Assembly (NCBI GenBank): GCA_017882825.1
Contig: JADGOS010000004.1
Location: 1 to 39,190, forward strand
Source: Demequinaceae bacterium
Lineage (GTDB): Bacteria > Actinomycetota > Actinomycetes > Actinomycetales > Demequinaceae
Length of the DNA: 39,190 bases
Direction of reading: 5' to 3'
Shown: in pieces, positions 9,437-18,117 of the stretch
How the letters are laid out: every line of letters starts with the position of its first letter
Numbering within the stretch: position 1 is the first letter of the stretch
Notes under the pieces: model-generated
What the model was told of the DNA's origin: nothing
Databases searched by the model: none
The model's input: only the letters and a program-made list of their open reading frames with translations
Translations under genes and position numbers: made by a program

Positions 9437-10487
9437 GGGAACCTCCAGGAGATGAGCGGGCAAGGGCCCGGGCGGCCCCCCGGTCGATCTTGCCAGAGTC
9501 CAGGACCGGAAGGCTCTCCAGGACGATCACCTGCCGAGGCAGGGCGTGGCGCGGCAGCGCGCCCGCGAGTTCGGCCCTCAGGACCTCCGCGGTGATGGGC
9601 GCTCGCGGGTCGGCGAGTGAAACGAGCGCGACGATCCGTTCCCCCCACTGCTGGTCCGGCACGGCAACGACGACCGCGTCGGCGATCTCCGGGCGGGCGA
9701 TGAGCGCTCGCTCGACGGTCGCGGGGTGCACCTTGAACGCCCCGGTGACGATGACGTCATCCGCTCGCCCCAGCACCGCGAGCCTAGCGTCGGACCAATC
9801 GCCGACGTCCGGCATGCGGAGCCAACGTGTGCCGTCCCGAAGGATCGTCCCATCGTCGCCTCCATCGGCATAGCCGTCGAAGAGGATGGGGCCCGCGATG
9901 AGGACCCGGCCGTCACCTTCCATCTGGACCTCGACGCCCGGCAAGGGACGGCCGTCGTAGATGCATCCCCCGGCGGTCTCGGTGGAGCCGTAGGTTTCGA
10001 TCGCGTTGGGCGGGGCGACGTCGCGTCGGAGCGCAGCGCCCCCGACGAGGATGGCATCGAAGGCCGCGAGCGCGAGCGCGGCGGCGGGGTCTTCCACGAG
10101 TCTGTGGAGTTGGGTCGGCACGAGCGAGACGTAGAGGGGCACGCGCGTGGCCGTGTCCGCCCTGAGAGCGAGCGCGGCCTCCGCGAATGCCCGCGGTTCG
10201 AAGCTCCCCGCGCGCAGGCGTACGGAGGGGTGTCCGCCGAGCGCGGAGCGGACGAGCACCTGGGCCCCCGCAACGCGATCGGGCGGAAGCGTGAGGAGCC
10301 AGCGGCCAGGACCCCCGAGGCGTTCGTGTGTTGCCTCGGCGGATGCGCGTAGCGCGGCGCCACTGATGTGTGCCATGCGTGGCTCGCCGGTCGACCCCGA
10401 GGTGGCGACGGCGACGCCCGCGACTTCGCCCGCCAGGGCCGCCCCGAGAGCCCCGGCAGGATCCTGGGCGAGGCTCGCATAAGTCAC
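9417..10487 (-). CDS. menE: o-succinylbenzoate--CoA ligase (AMP-binding enzyme)
   Basis: VAVATSGSTGEPR (P-loop), ETYGSTETAGGCIYDG, DVITGAFKVHPATVERAL, VLESLPVLDSGKIDRGAAR; overlaps menA by 20 nt. Confidence 0.94.
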   Translation of the reverse strand: MTYASLAQDPAGALGAALAGEVAGVAVATSGSTGEPRMAHISGAALRASAEATHERLGGPGRWLLTLPPDRVAGAQVLVRSALGGHPSVRLRAGSFEPRAFAEAALALRADTATRVPLYVSLVPTQLHRLVEDPAAALALAAFDAILVGGAALRRDVAPPNAIETYGSTETAGGCIYDGRPLPGVEVQMEGDGRVLIAGPILFDGYADGGDDGTILRDGTRWLRMPDVGDWSDARLAVLGRADDVIVTGAFKVHPATVERALIARPEIADAVVVAVPDQQWGERIVALVSLADPRAPITAEVLRAELAGALPRHALPRQVIVLESLPVLDSGKIDRGAARALARSSPGGSRGRHDA

Positions 10488-10493
10488 CCTCCC

Positions 10494-10513
10494 AGCCTAT
10501 GCGTGCCTAGACT
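10494..10513. promoter_or_regulatory. Compact divergent leaderless promoter pair for menE (-) and the DUF3048 gene (+)
   Basis: Minus: TAGGCT (10499-10494)-6 nt-GTG at 10487. Plus: TAGACT (10508-10513)-7 nt-ATG at 10521. Confidence 0.6.
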
Positions 10514-10520
10514 GTCGGCT

Positions 10521-11645
10521 ATGACCCGCACCGCCAGCCGCCTCGGCGCGGCCGCGATCTCCCTCGTCGTCCTCGTCCTCGCCGCGTGCGCGCCGCAGGA
10601 GATCTACCAGCCCGCGGTGACGCTGACTCTTCTTCCCGTGGACAACCGCTCGGCGGTGCCGTCGCCGCCGGTGGACCCCATGCCCGCGGTCGTGTGGCCC
10701 CTGACCGGGCTGGATGCGACCGCGGCCGCTGCCGCGGACGTCCAGCGTCAGGCGATCGCCGTGAAGATCGACAACAGCACGGGGCAGCAGGCCGTCCCAC
10801 AGGAGGGCCTCCAGTACGCCGACATCGTCTTTGAGGAGTACATGGCGACGGGGGGTTGGACGCGATTTGTCGCCGTGTTTCAGAGCAACTACCCCGACGT
10901 GGTTGGCAACACCCGCTCCATGCGCCCCATGGATCCCTACATCTTCGGTTCCTTCTACGGAACCCTGGTCTTCTCGGGTGCCGCCGCTCAGACCTTGAGA
11001 GAGGCACTGGCCCTGACCGACCAGATCTACGTGGCCGAGGACCTGCTGAACTGTCGACCCGCTTTCTACCAGAAGAGCGGCAAGCACCGGCCGTACTCGA
11101 CGTACATCCACCTTGAGGAAGCCGCGAAGTGCGGCACCGCCAAGGGTGCGTCACCCGCGCCACCGCAGTTCGACTATGCCTACCCCGACGGGCTGGCGAC
11201 CGCGATCGTGGCCGGCACTCCGGTGGCGACTATCGATCTGAAGTTCTCTCACACGCAGGACCAGCATTGGAACTGGGATGCCGCGTCGGGCAAGTGGCTA
11301 CGCTTCCAGGGCTCCACGTCACATGTCCAGCAGACCGGCGGGCAATTAAGCGCGACGAACATCATCGTCCTGCGCGCTTCCGTGCGCTACAAGATCAGCC
11401 AGGACCCGGAGACCATGCTCGCTGGAACCGTCGGTGGAACCGGATACGTCGCCGCGGGCGGAAAGTACTTGGAAATCCGGTGGTCCAAGGCGGATCGGCG
11501 AGACACCTTCCATCTGACGACGCTGGACGGCCAACCGGTCTACCTTCAGCCGGGAAACACCTGGGTCGAACTCCTTCCCTCGTCAGGGTCACGCGAGTCT
11601 CAAGTCCTGAGCTTCGACGCGACGGTCATCACCACCGGGAAGTAG
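10521..11645 (+). CDS. DUF3048 domain-containing (YerB-like) lipoprotein
   Basis: Lipobox VLVLAACAP; AVKIDNSTGQQAVPQEGLQYADIVFEEYMATGGWTRFVAVFQSNYPDVVGNTRSMRPMDP is typical of DUF3048. Confidence 0.92.
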   Translation: MTRTASRLGAAAISLVVLVLAACAPQEIYQPAVTLTLLPVDNRSAVPSPPVDPMPAVVWPLTGLDATAAAAADVQRQAIAVKIDNSTGQQAVPQEGLQYADIVFEEYMATGGWTRFVAVFQSNYPDVVGNTRSMRPMDPYIFGSFYGTLVFSGAAAQTLREALALTDQIYVAEDLLNCRPAFYQKSGKHRPYSTYIHLEEAAKCGTAKGASPAPPQFDYAYPDGLATAIVAGTPVATIDLKFSHTQDQHWNWDAASGKWLRFQGSTSHVQQTGGQLSATNIIVLRASVRYKISQDPETMLAGTVGGTGYVAAGGKYLEIRWSKADRRDTFHLTTLDGQPVYLQPGNTWVELLPSSGSRESQVLSFDATVITTGK

Positions 11646-11660
11646 CGAGTACCGCGTGCG

Positions 11661-12596
11661 TCAGTACGCGTAGGGGAATCGCGTCCAATTCGGCTCGCGC
11701 CGCTCCAGGAACGCGTCTCGTCCCTCCTGCGCCTCTTCCGTCATGTAGGCGAGCCTGGTCGCCTCCCCCGCGAACACCTGCTGGCCAGCCAGGCCGTCGT
11801 CCGCGAGGTTGAAGGCGAACTTCAGCATCCGGATAGCTTGGGGCGACTTGGCCGCGACGAGCGCCGCGTACTCGAGCGCAACCTCCTCGAGTCGATCGTG
11901 GTCGACGACCTCGTTCACCGCACCCCACCGCTCGGCGTCCTCGGCGGAGTACTCGCGCGCCAGGAAGAAGATCTCTCGGGCGCGCTTGTCGCCGACCTGG
12001 CGGGCGAGCAGCGCGCTCCCGTAGCCCGCGTCGAACGACCCGACGTTCGCGTCGGTCTGCTTGAAACGGGCGTGCTCGCGGCTCGCGATGGAGAGGTCGG
12101 CCACGACGTGGAGGCTGTGTCCGCCGCCCGCCGCCCAGCCGTTCACGGCCGCGATGATGACCTTGGGGGAGGTGCGCATGAGCCGCTGCACCTCGAGGAT
12201 GTGGAGCCTGCCACCGTGGGCCGGCGCCGAGGTGGCGTCGCCCTCGTAGAGGTAGCCGTCATTGCCCCGAACGCTCTGGTCGCCCCCGGAGCAGAAGGCC
12301 CACACGCCGTCCTTGGGTGAGGGCCCGTTCCCCGTGAGGATGACGGTTGCGACGTCGGGCGTCTGGCGCGCGTGGTCGAGAGCGCGATACAACTCGTCAA
12401 CGGTCTGGGGGCGGAAGGCGTTGCGCAGTTCGGGGCGGTTGAAGGCGATCCTCACGGCGGGAAGGTCCCGCTCCCCGCCGCGCCCTGTGCGCTCAACCCA
12501 GCGATGGTAGGTAATGTCACCAGTAGGGAAGCCGTCGATGGCGCGCCACCGCGCGGAATCGAAGGTTTGGGAGACCTGGACGGGAACGTCGCTCAC
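11661..12596 (-). CDS. menB: 1,4-dihydroxy-2-naphthoyl-CoA synthase
   Basis: VRIAFNRPELRNAFRPQTVDELYRALDHAR; SGGDQSVRGNDGYLY; AVNGWAAGGGHSLHVVADLSIAS; PNWTRFPYAY C-terminus. GTG at 12596 (leaderless spacing) or ATG at 12602. Confidence 0.97.
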   Translation of the reverse strand: MSDVPVQVSQTFDSARWRAIDGFPTGDITYHRWVERTGRGGERDLPAVRIAFNRPELRNAFRPQTVDELYRALDHARQTPDVATVILTGNGPSPKDGVWAFCSGGDQSVRGNDGYLYEGDATSAPAHGGRLHILEVQRLMRTSPKVIIAAVNGWAAGGGHSLHVVADLSIASREHARFKQTDANVGSFDAGYGSALLARQVGDKRAREIFFLAREYSAEDAERWGAVNEVVDHDRLEEVALEYAALVAAKSPQAIRMLKFAFNLADDGLAGQQVFAGEATRLAYMTEEAQEGRDAFLERREPNWTRFPYAY

Positions 12597-12603
12597 GTCC
12601 ATG

Positions 12604-12609
12604 AGCCTA
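12604..12609 (-). promoter_or_regulatory. -10 hexamer TAGGCT, 7 nt before menB GTG at 12596 (leaderless-type)
   Basis: Reverse strand reads TAGGCT-CATGGAC-GTGAGC. Confidence 0.5.
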
Positions 12610-12666
12610 GCCTTCGAGAAGCGCGTTGCCAGGGTACGCCGGGACTCGGCCGATGGAGGAGTGGGC

Positions 12667-13926
12667 ATGGCCAAGCTGGGCGGAAAGGTCTGGGCGTTGA
12701 TCGCCGGCGCCGTCGCGCTCCTCGCGCTCTGTGCCGGGGCGTGGTTCGCGGGCTGGTGGCCGTTCGGCGGCTCGGGCTCCGAGCCGACCCCGACGCCATC
12801 TGTGTCGGCCAGCCCCACCGCCTCCCCGCCACCGTCGTTCGTTGAGCGCCAAGTGACCGTCGCGCCCAACGTGCCCGGGGGCCAACTGCTGACCGAAGCC
12901 GTCCTTGCCTCGGCGGGCAGCGGGTGGGTGGTCGCGATCTACGACGCCACGTCCCGCGATGGCGCGGGTGTCGAGTCGCCCGGTCCAAAGGTCCTCTACC
13001 TCATCTCGCCGGAGGGCATCCGGTACGAGGTGGGGAATCTCAACACCCTGGGCATGTCCGCCCCCGACTTGGTCGCGTGGGACTACACGCGGCACAAGGT
13101 CCTGATCGTTGACAAACTCATGGACATGAAGGTCATCGACATGGTGACGGGCGCCGTCGACGGCTCGTGGCCGTTCTGCGATCACGAGGGGTACGTCCGG
13201 GGCTCGGCGCGCGACAGCGCGTGGCTCCTGCGCGGCAGTTGCAACGGCGAGGGAATCGACGGCCTCTACGGCGACAACGGCGTCGAAAGCCCGAGCACGG
13301 TCGTCGGAAAGGGTTTTGGCCTCACCGTCTTCGACGTGGGCGACGTTCAGGTGCAGAGCCAATTCGAGACGGCGCCGGACGCGCGATTCACGGCGTTTTA
13401 CGCGGATGGAACCCAGGCGACCATTTCCTCCTCGATGGCGGGGGACTGCTACCTGTTGGGCAAGGGGAAGGGGGACACGTTCGCCGCGTACTGCTATTCG
13501 AGCGAAGGGACCGTCGATGTGTGGGAATTCCCGGTCGACGGTTCGGCGCCCGTGGACGTCGTCACGTCCGCGCAACTCGAGGCATTCCGCCTCGAGCTCG
13601 GCGTTCCGAATCCCGCCGACTTCTTTGTGTCTGGCTACTGCTCCGCCGGCGACCTGCCCCTGGTGGAGGTGACCTGGGATCAGAGCCGCCTCGGCGTTCT
13701 GAAGGGCGGAGCGCTCAGCGTTGGGTTGGAGCCCCCGCGTACGTTCCGCCATTGCCTCGCCACGTCGGGGACGTCGGCCCTCGTGAGCGGGGACGGGCTC
13801 CTCTGGCTCGCGGACTTCGCGACCGGATCCACGGTCGAACTGCTTCCCGGGACCGTGGCCAACGGGGCCGTGGGCGCCACGCATGTCGTGGGAACCGACG
13901 GCTACCGGGCTCTCATTCAGCCGTAG
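12667..13926 (+). CDS. Membrane-anchored extracytoplasmic protein of unknown function (paralog A)
   Basis: N-terminal TM (VWALIAGAVALLALCAGAWFAGWW), PTPTPSVSASPTASPPPS linker, long extracytoplasmic domain; GGAGGA 6 nt before ATG at 12667. Confidence 0.75.
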   Translation: MAKLGGKVWALIAGAVALLALCAGAWFAGWWPFGGSGSEPTPTPSVSASPTASPPPSFVERQVTVAPNVPGGQLLTEAVLASAGSGWVVAIYDATSRDGAGVESPGPKVLYLISPEGIRYEVGNLNTLGMSAPDLVAWDYTRHKVLIVDKLMDMKVIDMVTGAVDGSWPFCDHEGYVRGSARDSAWLLRGSCNGEGIDGLYGDNGVESPSTVVGKGFGLTVFDVGDVQVQSQFETAPDARFTAFYADGTQATISSSMAGDCYLLGKGKGDTFAAYCYSSEGTVDVWEFPVDGSAPVDVVTSAQLEAFRLELGVPNPADFFVSGYCSAGDLPLVEVTWDQSRLGVLKGGALSVGLEPPRTFRHCLATSGTSALVSGDGLLWLADFATGSTVELLPGTVANGAVGATHVVGTDGYRALIQP

Positions 13927-13967
13927 AGGGAAACGCCCGACCCGTAGGTGGCGGGGGCGGCAGGCCG

Positions 13968-13973
13968 TAGCCT
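13968..13973 (+). promoter_or_regulatory. -10 hexamer TAGCCT, 6 nt before the menC ATG (leaderless-type)
   Basis: TAGCCT-GGCGCC-ATG. Confidence 0.6.
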
Positions 13974-13979
13974 GGCGCC

Positions 13980-14882
13980 ATGGAATTCCGCCCTTTCCGC
14001 GTGCGCCTCACGACGCGGTTTCGCGGGGTGACGGAACGGAGCGGAGTCTTGGTTAGGGGCCGCATGGAGGATGGCTCCGACGCGTGGGGCGAGTACTCGC
14101 CGTTCGCCGACTACGACAGCGAACGGGCAACGCGGTGGTGGGCCGCGGCCATGGAGGCCGCGCGGGGCGAGTGGCCCGCCCCCGTTCGGGAGAGGGTGGC
14201 GGTCAACAGCATCGTTCCCGAGGTGGGGCCCGCGGAGGCGGCGCGCCTCGCGGTTGCGGGCGGATGCGTCGTGGCGAAGGTGAAGGTGGGCGGGCCGGGC
14301 TCGAGCAGCGCTGACGACCGCGCTCGCGTGGAGGCGGTTGCGGCCGCGGTTCAGGAGGTCGGCGGGGCGCGCGCCCGGGTGCGGGTGGATGCCAACGGCG
14401 CCTGGGACGTTGACGAGGCCGTCCGCGCGATCGCCGAACTGGACCTCGGCGCGCGAGCAGGAGGCGTGGACGGGCTCGAGTACGTCGAGCAGCCGTGCGC
14501 GACGATCGAGGGTCTCGCGGCCGTCCGTCGCCGCGTCTCCGTCCCCATCGCGGCCGACGAGTCCGTGCGCGTCGCGACGGATCCCCTGGCCGTGGCGAGG
14601 GCGGGTGCCGCCGATATCCTCGTCCTCAAGGTTGCGCCCCTCGGCGGCGTGCGTGCGTGCCTCGATCTCGCCGACGCGGCCGGCCTGCCCGTCGTCGTGT
14701 CGAGCGCCATGGAGACCTCGGTCGGTCTCGCGGCGGGCCTCGCGCTCGCGCTCGCCCTCCCAGAACTCCCCTATGCGTGCGGGCTCGGCACGGGCGTTCT
14801 CCTCGCGGAGGATGTGGTCGCCCATCCGCTCGTGCCTCACGACGGCATGCTCGCGTCGACCCCCTTGGAGGTGATCGTCTGA
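13980..14882 (+). CDS. menC: o-succinylbenzoate synthase
   Basis: Enolase-superfamily motifs VAKVKVGG, VRVDANGAWDVDEAV, YVEQP, IAADESVR, VVVSSAMETSVG. Confidence 0.95.
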   Translation: MEFRPFRVRLTTRFRGVTERSGVLVRGRMEDGSDAWGEYSPFADYDSERATRWWAAAMEAARGEWPAPVRERVAVNSIVPEVGPAEAARLAVAGGCVVAKVKVGGPGSSSADDRARVEAVAAAVQEVGGARARVRVDANGAWDVDEAVRAIAELDLGARAGGVDGLEYVEQPCATIEGLAAVRRRVSVPIAADESVRVATDPLAVARAGAADILVLKVAPLGGVRACLDLADAAGLPVVVSSAMETSVGLAAGLALALALPELPYACGLGTGVLLAEDVVAHPLVPHDGMLASTPLEVIV

Positions 14883-16519
14883 TGGCGAGCCCCGCGATGA
14901 CCTTCTCTCGCGCCCTGATTGCGAACCTCGCCGCCAACGACGTCCGCGACATCGTGCTGTGTCCCGGTTCTCGATCGGGCCCGCTGGCGCACGCGCTCGC
15001 CGAGGCCGCCGAGGGCATCGTCCCGGGGACGCCGCGGATTCGCCTCCACGTTCGCATCGATGAGCGCGCCGCGGGCTTCCTTGCCCTGGGGCTGGCCATG
15101 GCGAACGGCGCGAGCGCCGTCGTGACCACGTCGGGAACCGCGGCGGGCAACCTGCTTCCCGCGATCATGGAGGCGCATCACTCGGGGATTCGGGTCTTCG
15201 CGATCACGGCGGATCGCCCCTTCGACCTGCGCGCGACGGGCGCGAACCAAACGACGGACCAGCGGAAGATCCTTGGCCCCTTCGTTCGGCTCGAGAGAGA
15301 CGTGATGCCGCCCGGCGCCGGGAGGGATCTCGTCGCCGAGGCCGCCGCGCTGGTGCGGGAGGCCATCGCCGGCTCGGTCGGCGCCCGCTCGATCGGCGGC
15401 CACTCGATTCGAGCCGCGGCAACGCCCCCCGGGCTCGGGACGGGACCGGTGCACCTCAACCTGCAGTTCGCGGAACCGCTCGGCCCCGGTCGCGGGCCGT
15501 GGCCCGCGGCGGTCGCCGCCGACCTCGCCTTCGAGCCCGAGGCCTCTGTTCCCCCGCTACCGACGGTCGAACGGGGCGTCGTGATCGCGGGGGATCGCGC
15601 CGGACCCGCGGCGGCGACGATCGCCGCCTCACGTGGCTGGCCCCTGCTTGCCGAACCCACCTCGGCTGCCCGCGCCGGGGCGGCGGCGGTGCCGGGCTAC
15701 GCCGCGCTCCTCGCGACGGACGAGGGGAGGGAACTGATCGAGCAGACGGACTTCCTCCTGCTCATCGGTCGCGCCACGCTCTCGCGCGGGGTGCGCGCGC
15801 TCGTCGACGGCGCAGCGACCCTCTGGGTTGCCAGGCACGGCTCACCGTGGCGGGAGGCTCCCATCGGGGCCGAGGTGGTTGTCCCCGACGTTCCGTTCGA
15901 CTGGATTCGCGGCGAAGGCTCCCCCGTCGAGGGGAGGGCGTGGCTCTCGCGTTGGCTCGCTCTCGCCGTGGAGCCGGAGACCGCCACGTGGGGCATGGGG
16001 GCCATCGCCTCCGCGGTCCTGGCGTCGGTGGGGGAGACCCCCCTCGTGGTCGGGTCGAGCCGAGCAATTCGCGCGGTCGACGCCGTGCTGCCGAGCGCGC
16101 CCACTCGCGATCGCCGCATGATTGTTGCCAACAGGGGGCTCGCGGGAATCGACGGTACATTGTCGACGGCCTCCGGCCTTGCCCTTGGCCTCGACGCGTC
16201 GGTAACCGTCCTCGTCGGCGACCTCACCTTCCTCCACGACGCGGGCGGCCTGCTCATCGGGCCCCTCGAGCGCCGACCCACGCTACGGATCGTGGTGGTC
16301 AACGACAACGGTGGCGGGATCTTCTCCGGCATCGAGCATGCGGGCGCGGACCCCGCCGCCTTCGCGCGCGTCTTCACTACTCCTCACGGACTCGACCTCG
16401 GGGCGGTCGCGAATGCTTACGGGGCGAGCCACACGAGGGTCGGCGACGTCGAGGGCCTTCACAGAGCCCTCGCGAATCCGCCCGTCGGGGTCGAGGTCAT
16501 CGAGGTTGTGCTCCTCTAG
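14882..16519 (+). CDS. menD: 2-succinyl-5-enolpyruvyl-6-hydroxy-3-cyclohexene-1-carboxylate synthase
   Basis: DIVLCPGSRSGPLAHAL, LHVRIDERAAGFLALGLA, VTTSGTAAGNLLPAIMEA, ANRGLAGIDGTLSTASG, VVVNDNGGGIFSGIE; ATG at 14882 overlaps the menC stop. Confidence 0.97.
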   Translation: MASPAMTFSRALIANLAANDVRDIVLCPGSRSGPLAHALAEAAEGIVPGTPRIRLHVRIDERAAGFLALGLAMANGASAVVTTSGTAAGNLLPAIMEAHHSGIRVFAITADRPFDLRATGANQTTDQRKILGPFVRLERDVMPPGAGRDLVAEAAALVREAIAGSVGARSIGGHSIRAAATPPGLGTGPVHLNLQFAEPLGPGRGPWPAAVAADLAFEPEASVPPLPTVERGVVIAGDRAGPAAATIAASRGWPLLAEPTSAARAGAAAVPGYAALLATDEGRELIEQTDFLLLIGRATLSRGVRALVDGAATLWVARHGSPWREAPIGAEVVVPDVPFDWIRGEGSPVEGRAWLSRWLALAVEPETATWGMGAIASAVLASVGETPLVVGSSRAIRAVDAVLPSAPTRDRRMIVANRGLAGIDGTLSTASGLALGLDASVTVLVGDLTFLHDAGGLLIGPLERRPTLRIVVVNDNGGGIFSGIEHAGADPAAFARVFTTPHGLDLGAVANAYGASHTRVGDVEGLHRALANPPVGVEVIEVVLL

Positions 16520-16599
16520 GAGAAGGGGTCGCGTGCTTCTCCGTTGGGGGGCAGCCCGTTAGCCTGGGGCAAGGACGCATCGGCGACGAGAGGGGTGTC

Positions 16600-18117
16600 G
16601 TGGCGCAGATTCGCAGTTCGCGGTGGTGGGGTGGCCTCACTGGAGCGCTCGCGCTCGCCTTCGTGGTGGGCGCGTCGCTCCTGATGGGATGGGGCACGGG
16701 CGGATCGAATGGTCGTACCGCGTCCCCCTCGACGAGCGCGTCGGCTAGTGAGCCGGCCCCGACGACGAGCGCCGGACCGATCTCCGCCCCGGATGAGGCG
16801 ATACCCCTGTCCGCCTTCGTCCTTCAGTCCGTCGAGCCCGGTTGGATGCTGACGAGCTACGACTCGAGCTCGGGCCGCTACCTCACCGCCGAGCAGCGCG
16901 CTGCCCCAGCGGGCGCGGCCCCAACGCGCGCGGCCTCGGGCCAAGGGGACGGCGGCGCCTCCTTCCCCTCCTGGGATCACCCCGGCACGCGACACGTCTA
17001 CCTGATCGACCGCGCCGGCACGGTGTACGAGGGTGCGGACCTCGGGGTTTCCTCCCGCCTTGAGCTCCGACTATGGCTTCCCGGTGGCCGGACGGCCATC
17101 GTGGCGCGTCCAGAGGCGCCGGGATCGAACCGGGTCGTCCTCTACGCCTTCGACGTCGTCACGGGGGCCCTTTCCGCAGCTTTCGACGGCCCGGCGGCGG
17201 CACCGCCGTTCGGCTCGAACGCGCCTGCGCCCACCACAACATTGCCGAGCGCGAGCCCTCCCGCGACGCCCGCCCCCGCCCCCACGCCCGCCGTTGCACC
17301 CACGTCCGCCGCTTCTCCCACGCCTGACGCAGTCGCGGCGTCCCCCGTCTGGACGAATGCCGACGTTCGCCTCTCGGCAGGCGGCGACGCCCTCCTCGTA
17401 ACCGACGGCACCGACGTGCGCCAGTGGGTGCGCCTGTCCCTCGACGGGCGGGCGATCGGACAGGCCGTTCCGCCCGTGGCGGCGGGGGTGTTCTTCGAAG
17501 ACCCCAGCGGCGCTTCGTACGTCGCGAGCGAACTCGTGACGACCGTCGGCCAGAAGTGGGTTGAGGCCACGCAAGCGTGGGTGGATTTCACCGAGCAGCG
17601 CTGGAACACCGTGACGTATGTGGACGAGCCCACGGGCGACGCGGCGACGGACCGCGTTGACCACGGCGCCCCGCCGGAGGAGGCGCGTTGTGACCCGGTG
17701 AGCTGGGCGCCGAATCGGCAACTTCTCGATGCGTGCGCGCGCGCCGACGGCTCGACGGCGCTGTACGCGGTGGCCGCGAGCACCGACACCTTCGTCAGGG
17801 TCGCGGTGATCCCGACGACTGCGTCGGATCCGCTCTTCGCGGTCAAGCCGGACGCGACACGAATCGCCGTCGGGAATCGGGCGTACTCGATCGTCGGCGA
17901 CCTTGCGTGGTCCCTCCCCCCAGGAGAGCCCACCCCGACCGGACTCGCGTGGTCGGGTGACCTTCTTGCTCTCTGGGGTGATCGGGCCGCAACCGTCGTA
18001 CCCGGCTACGGAGTGAGCGCGATTCGCGTGCACGACGCCTTCGCGGGGGACGCCGCCTATACCCTGATCTCGCGTCGGGGAGAGGCGGGGTTCGGCCCCG
18101 TGCTGGGAGCGACCTAG
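16600..18117 (+). CDS. Membrane-anchored extracytoplasmic protein of unknown function (paralog B)
   Basis: GTG at 16600: MAQIRSSRWWGGLTGALALAFVVGASLLMGW (TM), Ser/Pro/Thr linker, extracytoplasmic domain resembling paralog A. Confidence 0.75.
   Translation: MAQIRSSRWWGGLTGALALAFVVGASLLMGWGTGGSNGRTASPSTSASASEPAPTTSAGPISAPDEAIPLSAFVLQSVEPGWMLTSYDSSSGRYLTAEQRAAPAGAAPTRAASGQGDGGASFPSWDHPGTRHVYLIDRAGTVYEGADLGVSSRLELRLWLPGGRTAIVARPEAPGSNRVVLYAFDVVTGALSAAFDGPAAAPPFGSNAPAPTTTLPSASPPATPAPAPTPAVAPTSAASPTPDAVAASPVWTNADVRLSAGGDALLVTDGTDVRQWVRLSLDGRAIGQAVPPVAAGVFFEDPSGASYVASELVTTVGQKWVEATQAWVDFTEQRWNTVTYVDEPTGDAATDRVDHGAPPEEARCDPVSWAPNRQLLDACARADGSTALYAVAASTDTFVRVAVIPTTASDPLFAVKPDATRIAVGNRAYSIVGDLAWSLPPGEPTPTGLAWSGDLLALWGDRAATVVPGYGVSAIRVHDAFAGDAAYTLISRRGEAGFGPVLGAT

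Noticed and set aside
8192-9595. 467-aa plus-strand ORF opposite menA
   Set aside because: Arg/Gly-rich frame artefact; menA on the minus strand is well supported.
12607-13884. 425-aa minus-strand ORF opposite paralog A
   Set aside because: Antisense composition artefact without domain features.
15499-16599. N-terminal extension of the 872-aa ORF before 16600
   Set aside because: Arg-rich out-of-frame reading of menD; the real protein begins at the GTG at 16600 with a clear TM anchor.
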